From an uncultured Planctomycetaceae bacterium (GTDB taxonomy: Bacteria > Planctomycetota > Planctomycetia > Planctomycetales > Planctomycetaceae), in contig CAIJTL010000011.1 in assembly GCA_903823545.1 (NCBI GenBank), positions 1 through 6,114 on the forward strand: a stretch of 6,114 bases of DNA, given 5' to 3'. Of this stretch, positions 1 through 6,114 are shown piece after piece. Each line of letters begins with the position of its first letter. Positions within the stretch are counted from its first letter, which is position 1. Below the pieces are notes generated by a model that did no database searches, was not told the DNA's origin, and was given only the letters and a program-made list of their open reading frames with translations. The position numbers and the translations under genes were made by a program.

Positions 1-3000
1 GCCATCATTCATGCCTGCCCTGAAGACCGCGATGCACTTCATGAAGCGCATCGGTTGGCTCATTCCATCAAAGGGACCGCGCTGCTGGTGCAAATTCCGG
101 TGCTCAGCGAAATCGCATTGAAGCAAGAGCTGTTGATCGAGCGGATCATGGAAGGTCGCTTGAGCATGGATCATCGCTTGCGCGACACGCTCGAACGGCT
201 GACAGACATTTTTGAAACGTACGCCAGTGGCTTGCTCGTCGGCAGCGTTCCTGAGCAAAAGCTATTAGATGACGCGAATGCCTTGTTCGGGCGCCACGCC
301 TCGAATGAATCTCAAGGCAGCCGCTCATCGGTCGTCACTTCGGTCGGACGTAATCTGATGTCCGTTGCAGATGCTGTGACTGACACAAGTGACAGTCCGA
401 CGGTTGAAGATTTGATTCAATCTGATGCGTCGTTAATCGAACTCGTGCCATCCGATCCCTCTCTTGCCGACGAACGGCAGTTGCTCGTTTGCGACGAGAG
501 CATTCAAGGTCCGACGATTGATTCGACCGCAGCCAACGAATCGTTGAGTCACACGGGTGTGACTCGCATAGAGAAGAGTGCCGACCGCTCGGCGGAATCT
601 AGCGCTCACACCATCGAAACAATGACAAGCGACGCAGACGACGTTGTCGAAGACAGCGCCGTTCAGGACCAAGCGACGCTCGATGACGATGCTCTGTTCC
701 ATGAATCGTCGGTCGAACACCTTCAGGAGATGGCTCATAAGTTAGATCATTTCCGTCGCGATCTGACTCGGTGGGATCTGTTGGCCGATGTGCGTCGTCG
801 AATTCATTCGCTCAAAGGAGCTGCAAGCACTTGTGGCTTTCTCGAATTCGCGCACTTAGCTCATCACACGGAAGACCTATTGCAGCGAATGCTCGATTGG
901 ACGGTGCCGCCGACTGAAAGTTCGGTCGACTGCCTCCAAGCCTGTGTGGATGCGCTTGAACAACAACTCGACAACAATCTTGATTCATCGATTCAAGAAC
1001 TGTTGCACGAGCGACTCGACGAAATCTGCGGAGGCCAACCGAGGCCGCTGTCTCCTGAGCCTCATTCTGTTTTGCAAATAAGCGACGAGTCAGACTCTGC
1101 TCAGTCCGAGCTTGAATCGGACTATCAATTTGAAGACGTTGCACACGAAGAAGCTTATGAGGAGTCGGAATCTCTGACTCAAATTAGCAGAAGTCCAGAA
1201 GCGGTCACCATCGGACATGTGGACGTGACGGTGTCGAAGTCACCCAGCAACTCCAACAGTGTCGAACCAACTCCAGTTGTTCCGAACGTAGATTCCGCAG
1301 TGCCACCGGTGACTTTCACAGGTACGACACTCGTCCATACCGATCCTCGTTCGATTCAGCTCGACGATCACGACCAGCTTTCGGGGGAGATGTTGGAAGT
1401 CTTCACCGAGGAAGCGGAAGACCATTTACGTCAGATTTATTCGGCGTTCGCAGGACTCGAAAAGCAGCCTGAGAAGATGAGCCTCATTCAAGATGTGCGG
1501 CGATCGGCTCACACAATCAAGGGTGCTGCGGGATCGGTTGGGTTACGGCAAGTGTCGAAGCTTTCGCACCGTATGGAAGATCTGCTCGATGGCCTTTTTG
1601 AATCACAACAACCGCTGACACCGAGCACTCTCGCGTTGCTATATGGCACGACGGATACATTGCAGGATCTCGTCTACGGAAATTACCCCCCCGCAGAAAT
1701 GCAGGTCACGATCGCGCAGCTTTACGATGGTTATGACATCGCATTGACTCCACAGGCCGCTGCGTCATTTTCAGGCAGCCACGTGGTACCAGTCGTCAAT
1801 GTTGCTGATTCCGTGAGTGAGCATGTCGATGAAGTCGGATCGCTCACACTGCCGAAACCCGTTGAGTTGGTGCAAGCACCAGCAGTCGTCGAGAGCGTCC
1901 AAGGTATTTCAGATGTCAGCGAAACGATCGAGCGTCACGATCATGAGACTCCTACAAACATCGACATCGCAGTCAATGACGAAGTCTTCACCGCACTTGA
2001 TCAGCCAATAAACATCACTGAAATCGGTTCAGTCGATCCTAATAGCGACGAAGTCGATTTGGCTATCGAGGAGACTGAAGCCGCCGCGAGCGTCACATCT
2101 GACGCCACGAATGACCCAATTCCTGAAGATGCGGCGGCAACAGAGACGGTGGTTGGCGAAACGAACACGGACGAAGTAACGGCAATTGAAGCAGATGAAG
2201 AGCCTGCTGGACCGCCGGGAGATGTTACTCACAGCATTGAGGTAACAGCGGAAGATCGTGCCGACGAAACGACACTGATTGGCGAAGAAGGACTGACGAA
2301 TGTCGCTCCGCAGCTTGCTCAAGAGGCGACATTCTCGACGCATTCAGCCATTGAGCCAATTGATGAGTCACTCGTTCGATCTGTCTTACCGAGCCTCTCG
2401 GTATGGAATCGTTTGCCGTCGCCGCCAAATGAGGCCGCAAAACAGCCCAATGCCTCTGACGAGAAAAAGCCAAGTGAGACTTTGCGAGTACCGGTCGAAC
2501 GGATCGATGCGTTGGTCCGTGAAGTGGGTGAGCTGATCATCAATCGTTCGTCGTTTGAGCAACGCATGGCGGACTTTGCTCACTGTGTCGAGGAGATTCG
2601 CCGGGCAGTCGAGCGACTACGAGGGACTTCAAATACGCTCGACACAAAATACGGCGTCGGTGCGTTGGGTGGACGTCGTCGCTTGTGGGGTGACGGGGCT
2701 TCGCTGCTCCGAGGAGGAACGCGATTACCAAACAGTAGTTCTGGAGTCCGCCGTCCCGGTCAGCAGCATGAAGAGTTCGATGCGTTGGAAATGGATCGCT
2801 ATTCCGAATTCCATTTGCTCTCACGTTCGTTGGCGGAAACGACAACTGACATCGGCACTGTCGGACAAGAGCTACAGAACTTAATCGGCGACTTCGATCA
2901 ATTGCTCAATCGGCAAGGGCGGCTGTCTCGCGGCACGCAAGACCGACTGATGCGCATTCGAATGGTGCCGCTGGCAGTATTAGCAACGCGTTTGCATCGA

Positions 3001-4419
3001 ACGGTGCGAGTCGTCGCTGGCCAACAAGGAAAACAGATCGACTTCTTGATCCAAGGTGGTGAGACCGAATTCGACAAGATGGCATTAGAGGAACTGGCCG
3101 ATCCGCTGATGCACATTCTGCGAAACTCGGTCGATCACGGCATCGAATCGACTGAGCTTCGATTGAAAGTCGGAAAGCCACAGCGAGCGACGATTGCCCT
3201 ACACGCTTTCTACCAAGGGACACAAGCGGTGTTGCGAGTGACCGACGATGGGAGCGGGCTCGACCTCAACGCGATTCGCGAAACGGCCATTCGCAACGGG
3301 CTCGTCACTGCGGATGCCGCAACGAACTTCACGGAAGAAGAATTGTCAGCATTCATCTTCCTGCCGGGCTTCAGCACCGCTCGTACATTGAGCGAAGTCT
3401 CCGGTCGCGGCGTTGGCATGGACATCGTCCGTGACAAAGTGCTGAAGCTTAAAGGGACTGTCAGTGTCGAATCGCGATCCGGACAAGGAACGACGATCAC
3501 GATCCGGTTGCCGATGACGCTCGCAATGACGCGTGCGCTGCTCGTTCATTCCTCGAATGAGACGTTCGCACTGCCAATGCAGTCGGTGACGCAGATTCTG
3601 CGAATCGAGCGTGACAAGATCGAATACGTCGATGGCGAGCCGATCATCCGCATTAAAGAAACGACGATGCCTCTGGTTTATCTGAGTGATCGCCTGCAAC
3701 TGCGGCTTCCGCAAGACAAGACTTCGCAGGCATTGCCCGTGTTGATCGTGGCGTCGGGGGATGAGCGAGCGGCAATCGCTGTCGAAAAGATTTCGCACGG
3801 TCGTGACATCGTTGTGAAAACTCTCGGTTCTCATCTAAGGCGCGTTCAAGGATTGATCGGGGCGACGTTGTTGGGTGACGGTTCGGTCATTCCGATTCTG
3901 GATGCGGCGGGCTTAGTCGGACATGCGGGGACGGTCACTCGCGCAACACCGCGAAGTTTGGAATTGCCGACGAATCTGACAACTGAAATTAAAGGCTTTA
4001 CGGCCACAACATCAGCATTCACTCGTCGCGAGCAACCAGTCATCATGGTCGTTGACGATTCGGTCAGTGTCCGTCGCGTCATGTTGAACCTGCTCAAGAA
4101 AGTCGGTTGGACTGTGATTGACGCGAAGGACGGGGTCGACGCGATCGAGAAGTTACATTTAACCGGCGAGCGGCCCGACCTGTTCTTGCTCGACATCGAA
4201 ATGCCACGAATGGACGGGTACGAGTTATTGAGTTCGCTTCGATCAACCGACGAGCATCGCGAAACACCGATCATCATGGTGACATCACGCGCCGGCGATA
4301 AACACCGCAATAAGGCGATGCATCTCGGGGCGACCGATTACGTCGTCAAGCCGTACCAAGACGATCAATTGCTGTCCTTAATTCGCAAGCTGCTGGTTCA
4401 AGAGCCGGTTTTGGCGTGA
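1..4419 (+). CDS. ChpA/PilL-type hybrid CheA histidine kinase with at least three HPt domains, CheW-like domain and receiver (5' partial)
   Basis: Residues are numbered from the codon at base 1; 1472 are visible and the start lies upstream. The TTG at 55 is not the start, because codons before it already encode the helix leading into the first HPt motif. Domains in order: HPt1 (1-77, HSIKGTA, His21), HPt2 (about 228-325, HSLKGAA, His269), HPt3 (about 460-562, HTIKGAA, His504), separated by acidic linkers. The CheA dimerisation region starts near 826 (VPVERID, VGELI) and continues through DRYS (932-935) and RMVPL (987-991). The ATPase has an N box (N1042, D1045-H-G), G1 box (DDGSG, 1082-1086) and G2 box (GRGVGMD, 1135-1141). 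A CheW-like domain spans about 1175-1310. The receiver runs about 1346-1470 with DD1352-1353, phosphoacceptor D1398, T1428 and K1450. All catalytic residues are present. The DRYS segment and repeated HPts match ChpA of the type IV pilus chemosensory class. No membrane segment is visible, so it should be cytoplasmic and array-associated. The signal and output are unknown; control of twitching or surface behaviour is inferred from relatives. No other che gene is in the window. Confidence 0.95.
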   Translation, partial: AIIHACPEDRDALHEAHRLAHSIKGTALLVQIPVLSEIALKQELLIERIMEGRLSMDHRLRDTLERLTDIFETYASGLLVGSVPEQKLLDDANALFGRHASNESQGSRSSVVTSVGRNLMSVADAVTDTSDSPTVEDLIQSDASLIELVPSDPSLADERQLLVCDESIQGPTIDSTAANESLSHTGVTRIEKSADRSAESSAHTIETMTSDADDVVEDSAVQDQATLDDDALFHESSVEHLQEMAHKLDHFRRDLTRWDLLADVRRRIHSLKGAASTCGFLEFAHLAHHTEDLLQRMLDWTVPPTESSVDCLQACVDALEQQLDNNLDSSIQELLHERLDEICGGQPRPLSPEPHSVLQISDESDSAQSELESDYQFEDVAHEEAYEESESLTQISRSPEAVTIGHVDVTVSKSPSNSNSVEPTPVVPNVDSAVPPVTFTGTTLVHTDPRSIQLDDHDQLSGEMLEVFTEEAEDHLRQIYSAFAGLEKQPEKMSLIQDVRRSAHTIKGAAGSVGLRQVSKLSHRMEDLLDGLFESQQPLTPSTLALLYGTTDTLQDLVYGNYPPAEMQVTIAQLYDGYDIALTPQAAASFSGSHVVPVVNVADSVSEHVDEVGSLTLPKPVELVQAPAVVESVQGISDVSETIERHDHETPTNIDIAVNDEVFTALDQPINITEIGSVDPNSDEVDLAIEETEAAASVTSDATNDPIPEDAAATETVVGETNTDEVTAIEADEEPAGPPGDVTHSIEVTAEDRADETTLIGEEGLTNVAPQLAQEATFSTHSAIEPIDESLVRSVLPSLSVWNRLPSPPNEAAKQPNASDEKKPSETLRVPVERIDALVREVGELIINRSSFEQRMADFAHCVEEIRRAVERLRGTSNTLDTKYGVGALGGRRRLWGDGASLLRGGTRLPNSSSGVRRPGQQHEEFDALEMDRYSEFHLLSRSLAETTTDIGTVGQELQNLIGDFDQLLNRQGRLSRGTQDRLMRIRMVPLAVLATRLHRTVRVVAGQQGKQIDFLIQGGETEFDKMALEELADPLMHILRNSVDHGIESTELRLKVGKPQRATIALHAFYQGTQAVLRVTDDGSGLDLNAIRETAIRNGLVTADAATNFTEEELSAFIFLPGFSTARTLSEVSGRGVGMDIVRDKVLKLKGTVSVESRSGQGTTITIRLPMTLAMTRALLVHSSNETFALPMQSVTQILRIERDKIEYVDGEPIIRIKETTMPLVYLSDRLQLRLPQDKTSQALPVLIVASGDERAAIAVEKISHGRDIVVKTLGSHLRRVQGLIGATLLGDGSVIPILDAAGLVGHAGTVTRATPRSLELPTNLTTEIKGFTATTSAFTRREQPVIMVVDDSVSVRRVMLNLLKKVGWTVIDAKDGVDAIEKLHLTGERPDLFLLDIEMPRMDGYELLSSLRSTDEHRETPIIMVTSRAGDKHRNKAMHLGATDYVVKPYQDDQLLSLIRKLLVQEPVLA
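546..565. repeat. Perfect inverted repeat inside the kinase linker
   Basis: Two 9-base arms (GAGTCACAC and GTGTGACTC) flank a 2-base GG centre. The repeat lies in the segment encoding the acidic linker between HPt1 and HPt2. It could form a short hairpin in the mRNA or be a dyad for a dimeric DNA-binding protein, but it may be chance because the linker is under weak coding constraint. The repeat is directly visible; any function is unproven. Confidence 0.5.
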
Positions 4420-4449
4420 TTGTCCGCGTAGCGGCAAGCGGCCAGTTTG

Positions 4450-4495
4450 CCCGGCGTTACCGTTTGGTTGATTGAACGGTCTTTTGTGAGCCGGG
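4450..4495 (+). terminator. Nested inverted repeat, probable transcription terminator of the kinase gene
   Basis: The inner hairpin pairs ACCGTT (4459-4464) with AACGGT (4475-4480) around a 10-base loop and can extend by one G-U pair. It is followed at once by CTTTT (4481-4485). An outer stem pairs CCCGGC (4450-4455) with GCCGGG (4490-4495). It begins about 30 bases after the kinase stop. The T tract is short and the loop long for a classical rho-independent terminator, so efficiency is uncertain. The T run follows the hairpin only in the + direction, which fits termination of the upstream gene. A small GC hairpin (CCGC-GTA-GCGG, 4424-4434) sits just before it. Confidence 0.5.
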
Positions 4496-4518
4496 TGGAA
4501 TGGAGGCGAAGACCCGCA

Positions 4519-4533
4519 AACTAGCAGCTAGTT
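4519..4533. repeat. Perfect 15-bp palindrome in the intergenic gap
   Basis: AACTAGC and GCTAGTT are arranged around a single central A, with no mismatch in seven pairs. No T tract follows, so it does not look like a terminator by itself. It could be a binding site for a dimeric regulator, a short structured RNA element or one copy of a dispersed intergenic repeat. The rest of the 270-bp gap (4420-4689) shows no convincing coding sequence on either strand, no tRNA-like fold and no strong sigma-70-type promoter. Confidence 0.5.
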
Positions 4534-4676
4534 GCTACGAGCAAGAGTAAATCGATTTTGTGGGCATGTTGCAGAATGTCTAACGGCAATTCAGCAATTC
4601 GATCGCGGGACTGACTAGCGAACCGACGCCGGGGCTGAGTACGTTGTTAGCGGAGTCGTCACATTCGCCGATAATC

Positions 4677-4681
4677 AAGGG
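4677..4681 (+). promoter_or_regulatory. Possible ribosome binding site for the small ORF
   Basis: AAGGG lies 8 bases before the ATG at 4690, a normal distance for a partial Shine-Dalgarno sequence. It supports that ATG modestly. The match is short and could be chance. Confidence 0.35.
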
Positions 4682-4689
4682 CTGAGATC

Positions 4690-4911
4690 ATGAAGGGTAA
4701 GGGAGCCGAAGTTCACGCGTGGTTGGTCAGTTTTATGGCGGGGTCGGATAGTCCGAGTCATACCACTCGCAAAGAGTGCGTTTTCCTGACAGACGGCGTC
4801 GACTTAGGGCAACTCCAACAGGAAGTCGAACTCCGTTATTCAATCGGAGGGCGAAGCGTCGACATCCTCGAAATCAAAGCGTTGGGACCGATTGGGAATT
4901 GTAAGACGTGA
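4690..4911 (+). CDS. Small hypothetical protein (73 aa)
   Basis: I do not recognise this protein. It starts at ATG 4690, with AAGGG 8 bases upstream, and ends at TGA 4909-4911. The product is soluble-looking, with no signal peptide, no membrane segment and no metal-binding cluster; its two cysteines are far apart. The C-terminal half (DLGQLQQEVELRY, then SVDILEIKAL) alternates polar and hydrophobic residues, as expected for a helix followed by strands. Codon choice (many GTC, CTC, GAC, TTG) resembles the flanking genes, which favours a real gene over a chance ORF. It lies 270 bases after the kinase and 124 bases before dcd, on the same strand, so it may have its own promoter or share one with dcd. 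No function can be assigned. Confidence 0.55.
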   Translation: MKGKGAEVHAWLVSFMAGSDSPSHTTRKECVFLTDGVDLGQLQQEVELRYSIGGRSVDILEIKALGPIGNCKT

Positions 4912-5035
4912 TCAGGTTGAGAATCTGAGAATTGAAATCGCAGATCGACCGCCCCAGATTTGCACCCCACGAACGCAACCTCTACCTTGCCAACGTTGTC
5001 TGCGATCACGTCCTCCCAGCCCTTCGGGAACTCAG

Positions 5036-5605
5036 ATGATCCTCTCCGGCAATGAGATTAAGAAGCAGCTTGGTACGAACATTGTGATTGAGCCGTTCGA
5101 TGAGAACTCGCTCAACTCCAACAGTTACAACTTGCGCCTGCACAATGAGCTGTTGGTCTATGAAGAGATCGTGCTCGATATGCGTCGGCCAAATCGGTTT
5201 CGTCGCTACACGATCCCGCCGGAAGGTTTCGTGCTGAACCCAAACCAGCTTTATCTGGGCCGGACAGTCGAACGAACCGAGACTCACAACTATGTGCCGA
5301 TGCTTGAGGGACGCTCATCGATTGGACGCTTGGGCTTGTTTGTGCATGTGACGGCTGGCTTCGGCGACGTTGGCTTCTGCGGTTATTGGACGCTCGAAAT
5401 GTACGCGATTCAGCCCGTCCGAATTTATCCGGGCGTGCCGATCTGCCAGATCTTTTATCACCAGATTGTGGGCGAAATCACCGAGTATCACAGCGACAAG
5501 TATCAAAACAACCGCGACATTCAACCGAGTATGTTGTTCAAAGAATGGGAGTCGCAGCGCGACCCACAAATGCGATTATCATTTGGCGAGACTCAACCGG
5601 AGTGA
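5036..5605 (+). CDS. dcd: dCTP deaminase
   Basis: The 189-aa product catalyses deamination of dCTP to dUTP and ammonia in the cytosol, feeding dTMP synthesis after dUTP is hydrolysed. The length matches the family (about 190). It begins MILSG, the usual start region. The key block is L90-EGRSS-IGRLG, then VHVTAGFGDVGF (103-114), then WTLE with E121 as the expected catalytic glutamate. The C-terminal nucleotide-closing segment KYQNNRDIQPS is present; an Asp occupies a position that is often Gly in relatives. The TAGF sequence replaces the HRID of the E. coli enzyme, as in deaminases of the mycobacterial and archaeal branch, some of which also hydrolyse dUTP. Bifunctionality cannot be decided from sequence alone. 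The frame stays open upstream to a TTG at 4892, but that extension is Arg/Pro/Cys-rich and unlike the family, so ATG 5036 is chosen. Only a weak GGGAA (5026-5030) precedes it. Confidence 0.95.
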   Translation: MILSGNEIKKQLGTNIVIEPFDENSLNSNSYNLRLHNELLVYEEIVLDMRRPNRFRRYTIPPEGFVLNPNQLYLGRTVERTETHNYVPMLEGRSSIGRLGLFVHVTAGFGDVGFCGYWTLEMYAIQPVRIYPGVPICQIFYHQIVGEITEYHSDKYQNNRDIQPSMLFKEWESQRDPQMRLSFGETQPE

Positions 5606-5627
5606 TTCTCGGATCGTTGATGACCTC

Positions 5628-5631
5628 AGGA
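5628..5631 (+). promoter_or_regulatory. Ribosome binding site deciding the start at 5641
   Basis: AGGA lies 9 bases before ATG 5641, the best Shine-Dalgarno match in the window. It favours 5641 over the in-frame ATG at 5620, which has only GGA upstream. Confidence 0.5.
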
Positions 5632-5640
5632 ATTGTTGAC

Positions 5641-6114
5641 ATGAAGTCGGCAGCAAAGAGTGCGGTCAACGCGGGACTGGTCGATAAGATCATTTCCGGC
5701 GGACAGACTGGCGTCGATCGAGCGGCCTTGGATGTCGCGATCGAACTCGGCATCAATTACGGCGGTTGGTGTCCGTTGGGGCGTCGTTCGGAAGATGGTG
5801 TTGTTCCAGAGAAGTACATACTTCAAGAGGCCCCGACTGCGAACTATGCGGATCGCACGGCTCTGAATGTGCGAGATTCAGACGCAACGTTGATCATCGC
5901 GAAACTTCCCCTGCGAAGTGGCACGGCGCTGACTCAGAAAATGGCCGACCGCTATCGACGACCTTCGCTTATTGTTGATCCACACGAAGTCGTAACGATT
6001 CCCAATGTGATCGAATGGCTGAAGAAACATAACGTCAAAGTTCTCAACGTTGCGGGTCCGCGAGAAAGTTTGCGTCACGATGTTGGTGTTGCCGCCACGC
6101 AATACCTAACGCAA
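5641..6114 (+). CDS. Putative molybdenum carrier family protein, YpsA/SLOG-like Rossmann fold (3' partial)
   Basis: The reading frame is open from ATG 5641 to the window edge, 158 codons with no stop. Characteristic motifs are IISGGQTGVDRAALD (17-31), the nucleotide-binding glycine loop of the family, GGWCPLGRRSEDG (41-53), NVRDSDATLI (76-85), SGTALT (93-98) and NVAGPRES (136-143). These match the family called 'putative molybdenum carrier', a member of the YpsA/SLOG group of Rossmann-like folds. Most of the usual length of about 150-170 residues is present, so only a short C-terminal tail should be missing. The family name comes from similarity to molybdenum cofactor carriers; ligand and role are not established for most members, and binding a nucleotide or nucleotide-like ligand is inference. 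An alternative ATG at 5620 would add seven residues. The gene begins 35 bases after the dcd stop, so co-transcription with dcd is likely. No molybdenum cofactor gene is visible nearby. Confidence 0.88.
   Translation, partial: MKSAAKSAVNAGLVDKIISGGQTGVDRAALDVAIELGINYGGWCPLGRRSEDGVVPEKYILQEAPTANYADRTALNVRDSDATLIIAKLPLRSGTALTQKMADRYRRPSLIVDPHEVVTIPNVIEWLKKHNVKVLNVAGPRESLRHDVGVAATQYLTQ

Noticed and set aside
55..57. TTG as the kinase start codon
   Set aside because: Codons 1-18 upstream are in frame and encode the expected HPt helix (ALHEAHRLAHS), so the gene continues beyond the window.
3346..3834. Minus-strand ORF of 162 codons opposite the kinase core
   Set aside because: It lies antisense to conserved ATPase and CheW-like coding sequence, and the product shows no recognisable motif. 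It is a shadow of the plus-strand gene.
3846..4310. Minus-strand ORF of 154 codons opposite the receiver domain
   Set aside because: It is antisense to a clearly conserved receiver domain, has Ser/Arg-rich composition and no motif.
4587..4600. Short direct repeat CAATTC-AG-CAATTC
   Set aside because: Six-base repeats are common by chance and nothing nearby supports a function.
4644..4675. Possible promoter: TTGTTA and GATAAT
   Set aside because: The spacer is 20 bases, too long for a typical sigma-70 promoter, and the start of transcription would fall within about 10 bases of the ATG at 4690, leaving out its ribosome binding site.
4892..5035. N-terminal extension of dCTP deaminase from a TTG
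   Set aside because: It would overlap the small ORF, is rich in Arg, Pro and Cys, and has no counterpart in the family, which starts at the MILSG-like sequence.
5660..5978. Overlapping plus-strand ORFs in other frames within the molybdenum-carrier-like gene
   Set aside because: The frame from 5641 carries all the family motifs. The others are basic, low-complexity shadows.

Overview
This looks like a chromosomal window from a free-living bacterium of moderate GC content. The best guess is a planctomycete-like organism. That rests on impression only: codon habits, weak or absent Shine-Dalgarno sequences, widely spaced genes, and a ChpA-type hybrid CheA next to unrelated housekeeping genes. 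No taxonomic marker gene is present. All genes recognised are on the + strand, and both outer genes are cut by the window edges.

Layout. Positions 1-4419 hold the 3' part of a very large hybrid chemotaxis-type histidine kinase of the ChpA/PilL class. It has at least three HPt domains joined by acidic linkers, then a CheA dimerisation/ATPase core, a CheW-like domain and a C-terminal receiver domain. The reading frame is already open at base 1, so the start lies upstream of the window. Positions 4420-4689 are a 270-bp non-coding gap with a nested inverted repeat that resembles a terminator and a perfect 15-bp palindrome. Positions 4690-4911 hold a small unrecognised ORF of 73 codons. Positions 5036-5605 encode dCTP deaminase (Dcd). 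Positions 5641-6114 hold the 5' part of a gene for a protein of the 'putative molybdenum carrier' family (YpsA/SLOG-like Rossmann fold), which runs off the right edge.

How they work together. The kinase should take signals from membrane receptors through its CheW-like domain, phosphorylate its own HPt histidines, and pass phosphate to its fused receiver or to separate regulators. Relatives control type IV pilus motility or surface responses. Dcd makes dUTP from dCTP for thymidylate synthesis. The downstream Rossmann protein is close enough to Dcd (35 nt, or 14 nt with an earlier start) to be co-transcribed, but its biochemical role is not established. The kinase appears to be the last gene of its own unit and is not functionally linked to the right-hand genes.

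I found no convincing new defence system, mobile element, CRISPR array or RNA gene. The points most worth a second look are the kinase architecture, the intergenic palindromes and the Dcd/SLOG-like pairing.
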